From Bacillus pumilus (GTDB taxonomy: Bacteria > Bacillota > Bacilli > Bacillales > Bacillaceae): 64,000 nt of DNA. The DNA lies in contig MKZN01000003.1 in the NCBI GenBank assembly GCA_001938995.1, positions 124,001 to 188,000 of the forward strand, written 5' to 3'. The position numbers and the translations under genes were made by a program. The notes beneath the pieces were generated by a model. It had not been told where the DNA came from and did not search any database. It worked only from the letters and a program-made list of their open reading frames with translations. This document shows, piece after piece, positions 27,192 to 38,802 of this stretch. How positions within the stretch are numbered: position 1 is the first letter of the stretch; every line of letters begins with the position of its first letter.

Positions 27192-28424
27192 ATGTCATTA
27201 AGAGAAGAAGCATTACATATGCACAAAGAGAATCAAGGCAAACTCGAATCAAAATCAAAAGTAGAAGTGAAAAATGCAAAAGACTTGAGCTTGGCTTACT
27301 CACCTGGTGTTGCTGAGCCATGTAAAGATATTTATGACGATACAAGCAAAGTGTATGATTATACAATGAAAGGCAATATGGTCGCTGTTGTCACAGACGG
27401 AAGTGCTGTGTTAGGCCTTGGGAACATTGGTGCAGAAGCATCTCTTCCAGTAATGGAAGGAAAAGCGGTCTTATTCAAAAGCTTTGCTGGCGTAGATGCA
27501 TTCCCGATTGCGCTAGCGACAAATGATGTAGACAAAATCGTTGAAACAGTGAAGCTTCTTGAGCCGACTTTTGGCGGTGTCAATTTGGAAGATATTGCGG
27601 CGCCTAACTGCTTTATCATTGAAGAACGTTTGAAAAAAGAAACAAATATTCCCGTGTTCCATGATGATCAACATGGAACAGCAATTGTGACCGTTGCAGG
27701 ACTTGTCAATGCCCTGAAACTGTCAGGAAAATCAATGTCTTCAATCAAAGTTGTAGCAAATGGTGCTGGCGCAGCGGGAATTGCCATTATCAAACTTCTC
27801 TATCATTTCGGTGTACGTGACATCACGATGTGTGATACAAAAGGAGCGATTTACGAAGGCCGTCCGGCTGGTATGAATGCAGTGAAAAACGAAGTAGCGA
27901 CATTCACAAACCAAGACCGCAAAGAAGGTTCATTAGAAGAAGTAATTGAAGGCGCTGATGTCTTCATTGGGGTTTCAGCAGCCGGTGCTTTAACGAAAGA
28001 AATGGTCGGAAAAATGGCTAAAGATCCTGTCATCTTTGCAATGGCGAATCCAAATCCAGAGATTATGCCAGAAGATGCACACGCAGCAGGTGCAAGTGTT
28101 GTAGGAACGGGGCGTTCTGACTTCCCGAACCAAGTGAACAACGTACTTGCATTCCCGGGCATTTTCCGCGGAGCATTAGATGTACGTGCAACACACATTA
28201 ACGAAGAAATGAAAATTGCAGCTGTCGAAGCGATTGCTTCTCTTGTATCAGATGAAGAATTGACGGCAGAATACGTCATTCCTGCACCGTTCGATGCACG
28301 AGTGGCACCTGCGGTAGCAAAAGCAGTAGCACAAGCAGCAATGGAAACAGGTGTTGCTAGAATCAAAGTCGACCCAGAAACTGTAGCAGAAAAAACAAGA
28401 AAATTAACGATTATCGGTCAATAA
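27192..28424 (+). CDS. ytsJ: NADP-dependent malic enzyme YtsJ
   Basis: Decarboxylates malate to pyruvate, producing NADPH. The N-terminal malic domain has S-P-G-V-A-E-P and the C-terminal NAD(P)-binding domain has G-A-G-A-A-G-I-A-I. The metal/substrate region F-H-D-D-Q-H-G-T-A is present at about residue 157. 410 aa is the short bacterial type, matching YtsJ, the major malic enzyme of B. subtilis and the main NADPH-linked one. GAAGGAG precedes the ATG. Located between dnaE and accDA as in B. subtilis. Confidence 0.94.
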   Translation: MSLREEALHMHKENQGKLESKSKVEVKNAKDLSLAYSPGVAEPCKDIYDDTSKVYDYTMKGNMVAVVTDGSAVLGLGNIGAEASLPVMEGKAVLFKSFAGVDAFPIALATNDVDKIVETVKLLEPTFGGVNLEDIAAPNCFIIEERLKKETNIPVFHDDQHGTAIVTVAGLVNALKLSGKSMSSIKVVANGAGAAGIAIIKLLYHFGVRDITMCDTKGAIYEGRPAGMNAVKNEVATFTNQDRKEGSLEEVIEGADVFIGVSAAGALTKEMVGKMAKDPVIFAMANPNPEIMPEDAHAAGASVVGTGRSDFPNQVNNVLAFPGIFRGALDVRATHINEEMKIAAVEAIASLVSDEELTAEYVIPAPFDARVAPAVAKAVAQAAMETGVARIKVDPETVAEKTRKLTIIGQ

Positions 28425-28727
28425 TAACTGGAAAAGAGTGCACGTTCTCTCTGAAATTGGAGAAAAAACGTGCACCATTTCCTCTCATAGCTGAAAATTT
28501 TTCATCCGGAATAAGATTTTTTTGTAGACGCTCACAATTCAAATGTATCAACTGCTCAGCGCCCCAAACACATACTCATTTCTCATCAATTCCCCACTGG
28601 AAAAATTGAATGAAGGATGACAGCGTTTGACAAAAAAAGTACAATAGTTTCGGTACAGTTATGACATGTCCTATAATAGTGGATGTGCGTGTTAAAGAAA
28701 AAACCCTTCAAAAAGGGAGGTAGTCAT
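28425..28727. other. Intergenic region upstream of accDA
   Basis: About 300 bp without a gene. It contains the hairpin at 28438-28474 and a likely accDA -10 TATAAT at 28672-28677 with no strong -35. A TTGACA at 28627-28632 is not spaced for that -10. Confidence 0.6.
28438..28474 (+). terminator. Hairpin after the malic enzyme gene
   Basis: Stem AGTGCACGTT.CTC / GAG.AACGTGCAC(C), with a purine-rich loop. The tail (CATTTCCTCTC) is pyrimidine-rich but not a proper T-run, so termination is likely but unproven. Confidence 0.6.
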
Positions 28728-29603
28728 TTGTCAATCAAGAACATATTCAGTAAAAAGAAAAAATATGCATCTGTACCCTCTGAACAGGCAAGTCAAGATG
28801 TGCCTGAAGGCATCATGACCAAATGTCCGCAATGTAAAAAAATAATGCTCACCAAAGAACTAGATAAAAATTTACGCGTTTGCATGAATTGCGACAGACA
28901 TTTGCAAATGAATGCAAAGCAGCGAATTGAAAGCCTTGTAGACGAAGGAACTTTCGAAGAATTTAACGGGCATCTCATTTCAGAAAACCCGCTCGGCTTC
29001 CCAGGCTACGAAGAAAAGCTTGAGAAAGACAGAGAAAAGACTTCGCTCAATGAAGCCATCGTCACAGGCAAAGGTGAAATTGAAGGCCAAAGTGCCGTGA
29101 TCGCTATTATGGATTCCACGTTCCGTATGGGCAGCATGGGCTCGGTCGTCGGTGAAAAGATTACACTCGCCATCGAAAAAGCAAAAGCGGACAAGGTGCC
29201 ATTTATTATCTTTACTGCCTCTGGCGGAGCAAGAATGCAAGAGGGCATTCTCAGTCTCATGCAGATGGCGAAAACAAGTTCGGCATTAAAGCTGTTCAGC
29301 GAGGAACAAGGTTTGATTATCTCTGTGATGACCAACCCAACAACTGGCGGGGTATCGGCTAGTTTTGCGTCCCTTGGTGATTACAACCTTGCAGAACCTG
29401 GCGCATTGATTGGTTTTGCAGGCCGTAGAATCATCGAACAAACCATTCGTGAAGACCTACCAGAGGACTTCCAAACGGCTGAGTTTTTAATGAAGCATGG
29501 TCAATTGGATGCTGTTATCCATCGTGCGGACATGAAACAACAACTAGGCCAAATCTTAGCATTACACAGCACAGGAGGTGAACGAGAGTGGCTGGAGAAC
29601 TAG
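28728..29603 (+). CDS. accD: Acetyl-CoA carboxylase carboxyltransferase beta subunit AccD
   Basis: With AccA transfers CO2 from carboxybiotin to acetyl-CoA, making malonyl-CoA for fatty acid synthesis. The N-terminal zinc finger C-P-Q-C...C-M-N-C (about residues 34-56) is intact. The crotonase-like domain carries [10 protein letters not shown] choose the TTG start 3' of GGGAGG, giving 291 aa in line with the family. The frame opens earlier at a GTG that has no ribosome site. The 3' end overlaps accA by 16 bp. Confidence 0.94.
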   Translation: MSIKNIFSKKKKYASVPSEQASQDVPEGIMTKCPQCKKIMLTKELDKNLRVCMNCDRHLQMNAKQRIESLVDEGTFEEFNGHLISENPLGFPGYEEKLEKDREKTSLNEAIVTGKGEIEGQSAVIAIMDSTFRMGSMGSVVGEKITLAIEKAKADKVPFIIFTASGGARMQEGILSLMQMAKTSSALKLFSEEQGLIISVMTNPTTGGVSASFASLGDYNLAEPGALIGFAGRRIIEQTIREDLPEDFQTAEFLMKHGQLDAVIHRADMKQQLGQILALHSTGGEREWLEN

Positions 29604-30565
29604 AATTTGAAAAACCTGTCATCGAACTTCGAGCGAAAATTGATGAATTGAAAAAGTTCACACAAAACTCAGAGATGGATTTAAGTGCGGAAATTGAGCG
29701 TCTTGAAACACGTCTGAGTAAGCTAGAAGCAGACATTTATACAAATTTAAAGCCGTGGGACAGAGTGCAGATTGCACGTCATGCGATGCGTCCAACAACT
29801 CTCGATTACATTCAAGAGCTGTTTGACAACTTTTTCGAATGCCACGGGGACCGTTTTTACGGTGATGATGAGGCTATCGTTGGAGGAATTGCGACATTTA
29901 AAGGGATTCCTGTCACAGTCATTGGACACCAGCGCGGAAAAGACACGAAAGAAAACTTGCGTCGTAATTTCGGAATGCCACACCCAGAAGGCTACCGCAA
30001 AGCATTGCGTCTGATGAAACAAGCAGATAAATTTAACCGTCCAATCATTTGCTTTATTGATACAAAAGGAGCTTATCCTGGTAAAGCGGCTGAAGAACGT
30101 GGACAAAGTGAAGCAATTGCGAAAAACTTATTCGAAATGGCAGGACTTCGTGTACCGGTTGTCTGTATTGTCATTGGAGAAGGCGGAAGTGGTGGGGCAC
30201 TTGGCTTAGGCGTAGGGAACCACCTATTTATGCTAGAGAACTCAACATATTCAGTCATTTCCCCAGAAGGTGCAGCTGCACTTCTTTGGAAGGATTCATC
30301 GCTTGCTAAAAAAGCTGCAGAAACCATGAAAATTACCGCTCCAGACCTAAAAGAATTAGATATTATTGATGATGTTATTAAAGAAGTGCAAGGTGGAGCA
30401 CACCGAGACGTAAAACAACAAGCAGCCTACATGGAAAAAACATTAAAGCAGTCACTTACATCTTTGCTCAAGCTAACACCAGAAGAATTAGTCGACCAAA
30501 GATATCAAAAATATAAAGCAATCGGGAAAGTATCGATTGAAAATCAATATATTGGGGTAAACTAA
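29588..30565 (+). CDS. accA: Acetyl-CoA carboxylase carboxyltransferase alpha subunit AccA
   Basis: Partner of AccD in the malonyl-CoA-forming carboxyltransferase heterotetramer. The N-terminal helical region E-L-E-F-E-K-P is followed by the crotonase fold with [12 protein letters not shown] near residue 197. GTG start with GGAGGTG inside accD. 325 aa, full length. Tight overlap with accD ensures equal expression of the two subunits. Terminated before pfkA. Confidence 0.96.
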   Translation: MAGELEFEKPVIELRAKIDELKKFTQNSEMDLSAEIERLETRLSKLEADIYTNLKPWDRVQIARHAMRPTTLDYIQELFDNFFECHGDRFYGDDEAIVGGIATFKGIPVTVIGHQRGKDTKENLRRNFGMPHPEGYRKALRLMKQADKFNRPIICFIDTKGAYPGKAAEERGQSEAIAKNLFEMAGLRVPVVCIVIGEGGSGGALGLGVGNHLFMLENSTYSVISPEGAAALLWKDSSLAKKAAETMKITAPDLKELDIIDDVIKEVQGGAHRDVKQQAAYMEKTLKQSLTSLLKLTPEELVDQRYQKYKAIGKVSIENQYIGVN

Positions 30566-31877
<1,312 letters not shown>

Positions 31878-31904
31878 AACGAGAAGACCTTAGGAGGAAC
31901 AGTA

Positions 31905-33665
31905 ATGAGAAAGACAAAAATCGTTTGTACAATCGGTCCAGCAAGTGAAACCATTGAAAAGCTGACTGAATTGATTGAAGCAGGAATGAATGTAGCCAGA
32001 CTAAACTTCTCTCATGGAGATTATGAAGAGCATGGTGCACGCATCGAAAACATTCGTAAAGCTGGCAAAACCTTAGGTAAGGACATTGCGATCCTTCTTG
32101 ATACAAAAGGTCCGGAGATTCGTACACGTACAGTCGAAAACGGCTCAATTGAGCTAGTTGCTGGTACGGATCTTATCGTAAGTATGGAAGATATTGTTGG
32201 AAATGCTGAAAAAATTAGTGTCACTTATGAAGATTTAGTTCATGACATAGAAGTAGGCTCAACGATTCTTCTTGACGATGGTTTGATCGGATTAGAGGTC
32301 AAAGAATTAAACGTTGACCGCAAAGAAATTCTGACCAAGGTCTTGAACACAGGCACGTTGAACAACAAAAAAGGTGTTAACGTACCAGGTGTGAGTGTGA
32401 ATCTACCAGGTATTACAGAAAAAGACGCCAATGATATTCTATTCGGTATCGAGCAAGGCGTTGATTTCATCGCAGCTTCTTTTGTCAGACGAGCTTCTGA
32501 TGTTCTTGAAATTCGTGAGCTGTTAGAAAAGAACAATGGTGCTGACATTCAAATCATCCCTAAAATTGAAAACCAAGAAGGCGTCGATAACATTGATGAA
32601 ATTCTTGAAGTGTCAGACGGTTTGATGGTTGCACGTGGAGATCTTGGTGTAGAGATCCCTGCAGAAGAAGTACCACTTGTTCAAAAAATGCTGATCAAAA
32701 AATGTAATCGCTTGGGCAAACCAGTCATCACAGCGACACAAATGCTTGACAGTATGCAGCGTAACCCTCGTCCGACTCGTGCGGAAGCAAGTGACGTGGC
32801 CAATGCTATTTTTGATGGCACAGATGCGATTATGCTTTCTGGTGAAACAGCAGCAGGAACATATCCGGTTGAAGCTGTTCAAACCATGCATAACATTGCT
32901 TCACGTTCAGAGGACGCTTTAAATTATAAAGCCATCCTTAATCGCAGAAGCGAAGAAGTAGAAGTCAGCATTACAGATGCGATTGGTCAATCTGTTGCAC
33001 ATACTGCAATGAAGCTTGATGTGGCAGCAATTGTGACGCCTACTGAAAGTGGTCATACTGCGAGAATGATTTCAAAATATAGACCAAAAGCACCAATTGT
33101 AGCTGTGACAGCAACTGAATCAGTTGCTAGAAAGTTATCTCTCGTATTCGGCGTATTTGCCAAGAGTGGCTCAAATACGAACTCTACAGATGAGATGCTA
33201 GAGAATGCAGTAGAGAAATCAATTGAAACTGGTTATGTCAGACATGGCGACTTGATCGTGATCACAGCAGGTGTACCTGTTGGTGAGGCTGGTACAACGA
33301 ACTTAATGAAAGTGTATGTTGTAGGTGACATCATTGCTAAGGGTCAAGGCATTGGACGTAAATCTGCATTTGGACCGGTTGTCGTTGCACAAAGCGGAAA
33401 AGAAGCAGACGAAAAAATGGTTGAAGGTGCGATTCTAGTAGCGAACTGTACAGACCGTGATATGATGGGAGCGCTAGAGAAAGCATCTGCTCTTATCACA
33501 GAGGAAGGCGGTTTAACTAGCCATGCAGCAGTCGTAGGACTCAGTCTTGGTATTCCAGTTATCGTTGGACTTGAAAACGCAACAACGCTTCTTAAAGAAG
33601 GCGAAGAGATTACAGTTGATCCAGCAAGAGGAGCTATCTATAAAGGTCGTGCAAGTGTCCTTTAA
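31905..33665 (+). CDS. pyk: Pyruvate kinase Pyk
   Basis: Converts phosphoenolpyruvate and ADP to pyruvate and ATP. The barrel includes P-K-I-E-N-Q-E-G-V and the [10 protein letters not shown] signature. The allosteric C domain follows. Beyond residue 475 there is the extra PEP-utiliser-like domain found in Bacillus enzymes, with the phosphohistidine-type motif [10 protein letters not shown]. 586 aa compared with 585 in B. subtilis. AGGAGG precedes the ATG. Confidence 0.97.
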   Translation: MRKTKIVCTIGPASETIEKLTELIEAGMNVARLNFSHGDYEEHGARIENIRKAGKTLGKDIAILLDTKGPEIRTRTVENGSIELVAGTDLIVSMEDIVGNAEKISVTYEDLVHDIEVGSTILLDDGLIGLEVKELNVDRKEILTKVLNTGTLNNKKGVNVPGVSVNLPGITEKDANDILFGIEQGVDFIAASFVRRASDVLEIRELLEKNNGADIQIIPKIENQEGVDNIDEILEVSDGLMVARGDLGVEIPAEEVPLVQKMLIKKCNRLGKPVITATQMLDSMQRNPRPTRAEASDVANAIFDGTDAIMLSGETAAGTYPVEAVQTMHNIASRSEDALNYKAILNRRSEEVEVSITDAIGQSVAHTAMKLDVAAIVTPTESGHTARMISKYRPKAPIVAVTATESVARKLSLVFGVFAKSGSNTNSTDEMLENAVEKSIETGYVRHGDLIVITAGVPVGEAGTTNLMKVYVVGDIIAKGQGIGRKSAFGPVVVAQSGKEADEKMVEGAILVANCTDRDMMGALEKASALITEEGGLTSHAAVVGLSLGIPVIVGLENATTLLKEGEEITVDPARGAIYKGRASVL

Positions 33666-33674
33666 ACAGCACAT

Positions 33675-33705
33675 GAGGGGAGTTATCTGACTCCTCTCTT
33701 TTTTT
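33675..33705 (+). terminator. Terminator of pfkA-pyk
   Basis: A 9-bp stem GAGGGGAGT/ACTCCTCTC with one wobble and a T7 tail. Confidence 0.92.
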
Positions 33706-33763
33706 ATGTTACACTGAAAAAGAAGCTAGATTTCGATGAAAGATACCCCATGAGGTGATATGG

Positions 33764-34150
33764 TTGAAATATGTTCTACTATTGTTAATTCTGTTTCCTG
33801 CAGTGGAAATTAGTTTATTTTTATTATCCAGTAAAATGATTGGGATCTTGCCAACAATGCTATTGATTGTGCTTACGAGCGCATTAGGTGCGTATTTTGC
33901 AAGAAGACAAGGAATTGAAGCGTTTCAAAAGGTACAACGAGATTTACAATATGGCAACATGCCAGGGACAACCATCATAGATGGATTCTGTATTCTAGCC
34001 GGCGGTTTACTTCTGCTCATTCCAGGTTTTTTATCTGATGTCATTGGGGCATTGCTGCTCATACCTATAACGAGAAAACGAGTCAAGCCACTGTTTGAGC
34101 GCTGGTTCAGAAATATGTCGAATCGCAAACGCTTTACCATTATTCGCTAA
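33764..34150 (+). CDS. fxsA: FxsA-family membrane protein (YtzA)
   Basis: Small membrane protein of the FxsA family, named for suppression of F-plasmid exclusion of phage T7 in E. coli; the Bacillus role is unknown. Hydrophobic segments at about residues 2-22, 24-44 and 68-95, with the conserved F-P-A-V-E-I and basic C-terminus. I choose the TTG at 33764, spaced from GAGGTG and starting as in B. subtilis; the GTG at 33755 lies inside the ribosome site. 128 aa. Confidence 0.88.
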   Translation: MKYVLLLLILFPAVEISLFLLSSKMIGILPTMLLIVLTSALGAYFARRQGIEAFQKVQRDLQYGNMPGTTIIDGFCILAGGLLLLIPGFLSDVIGALLLIPITRKRVKPLFERWFRNMSNRKRFTIIR

Positions 34151-34181
34151 GAGACCTTCAGAGGAGGTCTCTATTATTTTT
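34150..34181. terminator. Terminator between convergent fxsA and ytvI
   Basis: Stem AGAGACCT/AGGTCTCT is followed by an ATTATTTTT tail on the plus strand; the ytvI stop lies inside the tail. Confidence 0.8.
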
Positions 34182-35292
34182 GCGCACCATGCAAGATATA
34201 TTGATGAATATCGCGAAACACACCTGCGTTACGGAATGCTTGCCAAATGACAAGTGCAGCAGGACCAACGACCAATCCGAGAAAACCAAGCCATTTTAAC
34301 CCGACAAATAGTGCCACAAGTGTGGCAAGAGGATTGAGACCAATGGATTTACTTAAGACTTTCGGCTCTGAAATTTGTCGCTGAATCAAAACAACAATAT
34401 ATAAAATACCTAGTCCGATGGCGAGAGATAAATGACCTGTCACAGCTGAATAGATGATCCATGGTAAAAAAACAGTGCCGCTCCCAATGTAAGGAAGTAG
34501 ATCGACAAGCCCAATACATAAAGAAATGACGAGGGCATGCTTGACTTTTAAAATGATCAATCCAATGAATACAATGCCAATGGTCATGGCAACGAGCAGC
34601 AGCTGGGCCTTCATAAACCCCGTAATGGCTTTTTTGATTTCAGATAAAATGGCGTGTGTATGCAACATCCATTTGGCAGGAAAAAGGCGTGTACCATATT
34701 TTTTTAATGTAAACCAATCTTTCGTGATAAAAAAAGTCGCAAGTGCAGAAAATAAAAGAGTTGCAGCCGCATCGGGCAAAAGACCTAAAAAAACAGGGAT
34801 GAGTTCAAGTGTTTTCGAAAGAAAAGTCCCGATCTTCGCCGCTCCTTCATCACCAAGCGCTTGGATTTGTCCCAAAATAGACTCCTTTTGGCCTGCATGA
34901 AGTGTATTGAATTGGGCGGTTAAATCATGATATAAAGGCAGAATTTGATCTGTGAAAAACTGTTCGACAATCGTCATTATTTGATCGAGATGACCAGGTA
35001 GCACCTTTGCTAAATAAGCACTTCCTGAAATGATTTCAGCCACTAACAGTGTCAATAAACCTGCTGCTGCCACTAAAAAGAGTAAAAGGACAATGATCAC
35101 AACAAACCCTCTTGGCAATCCAGTCAAAACTTCTAATTTACATACGGCGGGATGAATCAAACAGGACACAGCAAGTGCAATCCAAAATGGATATAAAAAC
35201 GGAAATGACTGATATAAAAAGACAACCGCAAAAACGACAATGCTGAGCATCATCAAGCTTCTCAAAAAAATGGCCACATAGGTGTGGTTCAC
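34174..35292 (-). CDS. ytvI: AI-2E-type permease family membrane protein YtvI
   Basis: Multi-pass protein of the AI-2E/TqsA/PerM family; the transported substrate is unknown. About eight hydrophobic segments include paired N-terminal helices (about 8-45), one near 55-80, and a cluster from about 205 to 345. The family loop D-L-L-P-Y-I-G is at about 268. The start is the GTG behind GGAGGGGATT; upstream in-frame ATG codons lie within or before that site. 372 aa compared with 371 in B. subtilis. Divergent from ytwI. Confidence 0.9.
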   Translation of the reverse strand: MNHTYVAIFLRSLMMLSIVVFAVVFLYQSFPFLYPFWIALAVSCLIHPAVCKLEVLTGLPRGFVVIIVLLLFLVAAAGLLTLLVAEIISGSAYLAKVLPGHLDQIMTIVEQFFTDQILPLYHDLTAQFNTLHAGQKESILGQIQALGDEGAAKIGTFLSKTLELIPVFLGLLPDAAATLLFSALATFFITKDWFTLKKYGTRLFPAKWMLHTHAILSEIKKAITGFMKAQLLLVAMTIGIVFIGLIILKVKHALVISLCIGLVDLLPYIGSGTVFLPWIIYSAVTGHLSLAIGLGILYIVVLIQRQISEPKVLSKSIGLNPLATLVALFVGLKWLGFLGLVVGPAALVIWQAFRNAGVFRDIHQYILHGAQK

Positions 35293-35394
35293 ACAATCCC
35301 CTCCAAAAACAAGCATGTCCGGTACTTCATTTTATTCAAAAAGATTAGTAATATGAAAAGGTCGCAAGAAAAAGAAAAGGAAGGCGGGCGACAT

Positions 35395-35859
35395 ATGTTC
35401 ACTCAAGCAAATCTATTTTTAGCTCTTTTACTCGTTATTGCACTTCTTGCAAAGAACAATTCACTCATATTAGCTGTTTCTGTGCTAATCGTGATCAAAC
35501 TTATTGGACTGGATCAAAAAATTTTCCCGGTTCTGCAATCAAAAGGCATCAATTGGGGGGTAACTGTCATTACAATTGCTGTACTAGTTCCAATTGCAAC
35601 TGGTGACATTGGATTTAAACAGCTTGGAGAAGCAGTGAAATCTTCCTATGCATGGATCGCACTTGGAGCGGGTATATTGGTAGCACTTATTGCAAAAAAC
35701 GGCTTAGTGTTACTCGAAAACGATCCGCATATTACCACAGCGCTTGTATTTGGTACGATTTTGGCGGTCAGTTTATTTAAAGGTGTAGCTGTTGGCCCCT
35801 TGATCGGTGCAGGAATTGCCTACTTGGCGATGCAGACGGTGAAATTTTTCAGCGGATAA
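35395..35859 (+). CDS. ytwI: UPF0756 membrane protein YtwI
   Basis: Four-helix integral membrane protein of family UPF0756 (DUF441) with unknown function. Hydrophobic helices are at about residues 5-34, 50-70, 80-100 and 115-150, joined by short loops. The ATG at 35395 is chosen: it starts the first helix and AAGGCGGG precedes it, giving the standard 154 aa. The frame runs open upstream through 37 charged codons with no ribosome site. Monocistronic. Confidence 0.9.
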   Translation: MFTQANLFLALLLVIALLAKNNSLILAVSVLIVIKLIGLDQKIFPVLQSKGINWGVTVITIAVLVPIATGDIGFKQLGEAVKSSYAWIALGAGILVALIAKNGLVLLENDPHITTALVFGTILAVSLFKGVAVGPLIGAGIAYLAMQTVKFFSG

Positions 35860-35892
35860 AAAAGAAAGTGGATCATGCCACTTTCTTTTTTC
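35857..35892 (+). terminator. Terminator of ytwI
   Basis: AAAGAAAGTGG/CCACTTTCTTT stem and a T-rich tail, directly after the stop. Confidence 0.92.
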
Positions 35893-36019
35893 TTTTTTAT
35901 TTCGTGAGCTTTTGCAAAAAAACATAATTAAATATATTTTTAGAAGGGAAATCCCTTTATTCCATGCCGTAAACGATGGACTGAAAAAAAAAATATCAAA
36001 AAAAATTATAGTTAAACAT

Positions 36020-36181
36020 TTAACAAATGTCTGATTATTGTTTATAATGGGAATAGGCTTAATTTTGAACTCATGAATCACACTAGATAAATGAGTCTAA
36101 AAGCGCTCTAACCGTATAGGTAAATGTAAGCATTTTCTTTTCTGAACCTGACATCATATTCGGATTAGGTAGCGCTTTCAA
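36020..36181 (+). promoter_or_regulatory. citZ promoter with two cre sites in the leader
   Basis: TTAACA (36020-36025), 17 bp, TATAAT (36043-36048) form a strong sigma-A promoter. Downstream of the start lie ATGTAAGCATTTTCT (36124-36138), a cre with one deviation that resembles the B. subtilis citZ cre, and on the minus strand TTGAAAGCGCTACCT (36167-36181), a full consensus match. Both sit in the transcribed leader, where CcpA would act as a roadblock. CcpC sites are expected, but I could not place them with confidence. The rest of 35893-36233 holds no gene. Confidence 0.75.
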
Positions 36182-36233
36182 AAGCGGGAATTCTGCAACG
36201 AAGGGGAATTTTTTTAAAAAGGGGAGATTGAAC

Positions 36234-37352
36234 ATGACAGCAACAAGAGGTCTTGAAGGTATTGTGGCAACAACTTCATCCGTAAGCTCAATTATTGATG
36301 ATACTCTTACTTACGTAGGGTACAATATCGATGATTTAACAGAAAAAGCTTCATTCGAAGAAATTGTCTACCTGTTATGGCACCTAAAGCTGCCAAATGA
36401 GCAACAGTTGAGTGAGTTAAAACAGCAGCTCAATGAGAACGCTCAAATTCCACAGGAAGTCATTGAGCACTTTAAATCTTATTCGCTTGACGGGGTTCAT
36501 CCAATGTCAGCGATTCGTACAGCCGTATCCTTATTAGGTTTACTTGATGACGAATCAGAGATTATGGATAAAGAAGCGAATTACAGAAAAGCCATTCGAT
36601 TACAGGCGAAAATTTCTGGACTTGTCGCTGCATTTTCACGTATTCGAAAGGGTCTTGAGCCTGTACAGCCAAAAGAAGAATACAGCTATGCTGCAAACTT
36701 CTTGTATATGCTAAAAGGCGAAGAGCCATCTCCAGTAGAAATCGAAGCGATTGACAAAGCGCTCATTCTACATGCAGATCATGAATTAAACGCATCGACA
36801 TTTACAGCAAGGGTATGTGTTGCTACACTATCAGATATCTACTCTGGTGTAACAGCCGCTATCGGCGCTTTAAAAGGACCGCTTCATGGCGGCGCCAATG
36901 AAGGCGTGATGAAGATGCTGACAGAAATTGGTGAAGTTGAAAACGTAGATTCCTATATTCATGGTAAGCTAGAGAAGAAAGAAAAAATTATGGGCTTTGG
37001 TCATCGTGTCTACCGCCAAGGTGACCCGCGTGCAAAGCATCTGAAAGACATGAGCCAGCGTTTAACAAACCTCACAGGCGAGCCGAAATGGTATGAAATG
37101 TCTGTGCGCGCAGAGGAAATCGTGACATCAGAGAAAAATCTTCCACCAAATGTTGATTTTTATTCTGCATCTGTATATCACAGTCTTGGTATTGATCATG
37201 ACTTGTTTACACCCATTTTCGTGATCAGCCGATTCTCTGGATGGATTGCTCACATTCTAGAGCAATATGACAACAACCGTCTCATCCGTCCAAGAGCTGA
37301 TTACATTGGACCTGATCTGCAAACTTTTGTTCCGATCAGTGAAAGAGACTAA
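36234..37352 (+). CDS. citZ: Citrate synthase CitZ
   Basis: Condenses oxaloacetate and acetyl-CoA to citrate; the major TCA-cycle synthase of Bacillus. Catalytic segments are intact: H-G-G-A-N-E-G-V near residue 219, G-F-G-H-R-V-Y near 258 and the Asp in V-D-F-Y-S-A-S-V near 308. 372 aa from the ATG behind AAGGGGAG, equal to B. subtilis CitZ; a TTG two codons earlier is less well spaced. First gene of citZ-icd-mdh, under catabolite control. Confidence 0.97.
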   Translation: MTATRGLEGIVATTSSVSSIIDDTLTYVGYNIDDLTEKASFEEIVYLLWHLKLPNEQQLSELKQQLNENAQIPQEVIEHFKSYSLDGVHPMSAIRTAVSLLGLLDDESEIMDKEANYRKAIRLQAKISGLVAAFSRIRKGLEPVQPKEEYSYAANFLYMLKGEEPSPVEIEAIDKALILHADHELNASTFTARVCVATLSDIYSGVTAAIGALKGPLHGGANEGVMKMLTEIGEVENVDSYIHGKLEKKEKIMGFGHRVYRQGDPRAKHLKDMSQRLTNLTGEPKWYEMSVRAEEIVTSEKNLPPNVDFYSASVYHSLGIDHDLFTPIFVISRFSGWIAHILEQYDNNRLIRPRADYIGPDLQTFVPISERD

Positions 37353-37368
37353 TGTTTATAGAATAAGC

Positions 37369-37400
37369 GGGGGCTGATCCAATGAAATCAATCAGCCTCC
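37369..37400 (+). other. Hairpin in the citZ-icd intergenic spacer
   Basis: GGGGCTGAT pairs with ATCAGCCTC across a 12-nt loop, with no T-run. It looks like an mRNA stability or processing element rather than a terminator, and could set the different levels of citZ and icd transcripts. Confidence 0.5.
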
Positions 37401-37496
37401 ATATCAACAACAAACGAATCATGTGAAAAACTTCTTCGCTTGCAAACAAGCAGGGGAGTTTCAAATATTCACTACATAACCTGGGAGGTAATATCA

Positions 37497-38768
37497 TTGT
37501 CACAAGGCGAAAAAATTACAGTTACTGGCGGCGTATTGAATGTACCAAATAATCCAATTATCCCGTTTATCGAAGGGGACGGAATCGGTCCTGACATTTG
37601 GAAAGCCGCATCAAGAGTTCTTGAAGCAGCTGTAGAAAAAGCATACAAAGGGGAAAAGCAAATCACTTGGAAAGAAGTATATGCAGGTGAGAAAGCTTAC
37701 AATAAAACTGGAGAGTGGCTACCAGAGCAAACGCTAGAAGACATTCGTGAATATTTAATTGCAATCAAAGGACCACTTACGACACCAATTGGCGGAGGAA
37801 TCCGTTCATTGAACGTGGCTTTAAGACAAGAGCTTGATTTATTTACTTGCTTACGTCCAGTACGCTGGTTCCAAGGTGTGCCATCTCCTGTCAAACGTCC
37901 ACAAGACACAGATATGGTCATCTTCCGTGAAAATACTGAAGATATTTATGCAGGAATTGAGTATGCAAAAGGATCAGACGAAGTGAAGAAGCTCATCAAC
38001 TTCTTGAAAGACGAATTAGGTGTCAATAAAATCCGTTTCCCAGAAACATCAGGAATCGGAATCAAACCAGTGTCTGAAGAAGGAACTTCTCGTCTTGTTA
38101 GAGCGGCAATTCAATACGCGATTGACCAAGGTCGCAAATCTGTGACACTTGTTCACAAAGGAAACATCATGAAGTTTACAGAAGGTGCTTTCAAAAATTG
38201 GGGCTATGAAGTAGCTGAAAAAGAGTTTGGCGACAAAGTATTTACATGGGCACAATATGATCGCATTGTGGAACAAGACGGAAAAGATGCGGCAAACAAA
38301 GCGCAAAGTGAAGCAGAGGCTGCTGGCAAAATTATTGTCAAAGACAGCATTGCAGATATCTTCCTACAACAAATCCTCACTCGTCCAAGTGAATTCGATG
38401 TTGTAGCCACAATGAACTTAAACGGAGACTACATTTCAGATGCACTAGCAGCACAGGTTGGTGGAATTGGGATCGCACCTGGTGCAAACATCAACTATGA
38501 AACAGGACACGCTATTTTTGAAGCGACTCACGGAACAGCACCAAAATATGCAGGTCTTGATAAAGTGAATCCATCTTCTGTTCTTCTATCAGGTGTGCTT
38601 TTACTTGAGCATCTTGGCTGGCAGGAAGCAGCAGATCTAGTCATTCAATCTGTTGAAAATACGATTGCATCAAAAGTCGTAACTTACGATTTTGCTAGAT
38701 TAATGGACGGCGCGACAGAAGTGAAATGTTCTGAGTTTGCTGACGAGCTCATTAAAAACTTGTCTTGA
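37497..38768 (+). CDS. icd: Isocitrate dehydrogenase (NADP) Icd
   Basis: Oxidatively decarboxylates isocitrate to 2-oxoglutarate, making NADPH. The active-site Ser104 ([10 protein letters not shown]) corresponds to the residue that binds substrate and is phosphorylated in E. coli. The signature [13 protein letters not shown] is near 300. The TTG start behind GGGAGGTAA gives 423 aa, exactly the B. subtilis length; the frame opens 19 codons earlier without a ribosome site. Confidence 0.97.
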   Translation: MSQGEKITVTGGVLNVPNNPIIPFIEGDGIGPDIWKAASRVLEAAVEKAYKGEKQITWKEVYAGEKAYNKTGEWLPEQTLEDIREYLIAIKGPLTTPIGGGIRSLNVALRQELDLFTCLRPVRWFQGVPSPVKRPQDTDMVIFRENTEDIYAGIEYAKGSDEVKKLINFLKDELGVNKIRFPETSGIGIKPVSEEGTSRLVRAAIQYAIDQGRKSVTLVHKGNIMKFTEGAFKNWGYEVAEKEFGDKVFTWAQYDRIVEQDGKDAANKAQSEAEAAGKIIVKDSIADIFLQQILTRPSEFDVVATMNLNGDYISDALAAQVGGIGIAPGANINYETGHAIFEATHGTAPKYAGLDKVNPSSVLLSGVLLLEHLGWQEAADLVIQSVENTIASKVVTYDFARLMDGATEVKCSEFADELIKNLS

Positions 38769-38802
38769 TTCTTAAACTTTAAAGTTAAAGGGGAAATTAG
38801 AA

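Noticed and set aside
28627-28632. TTGACA as -35 of accDA
   Set aside because: No acceptable -10 lies 16-18 bp downstream; the clear TATAAT at 28672 is 39 bp away.
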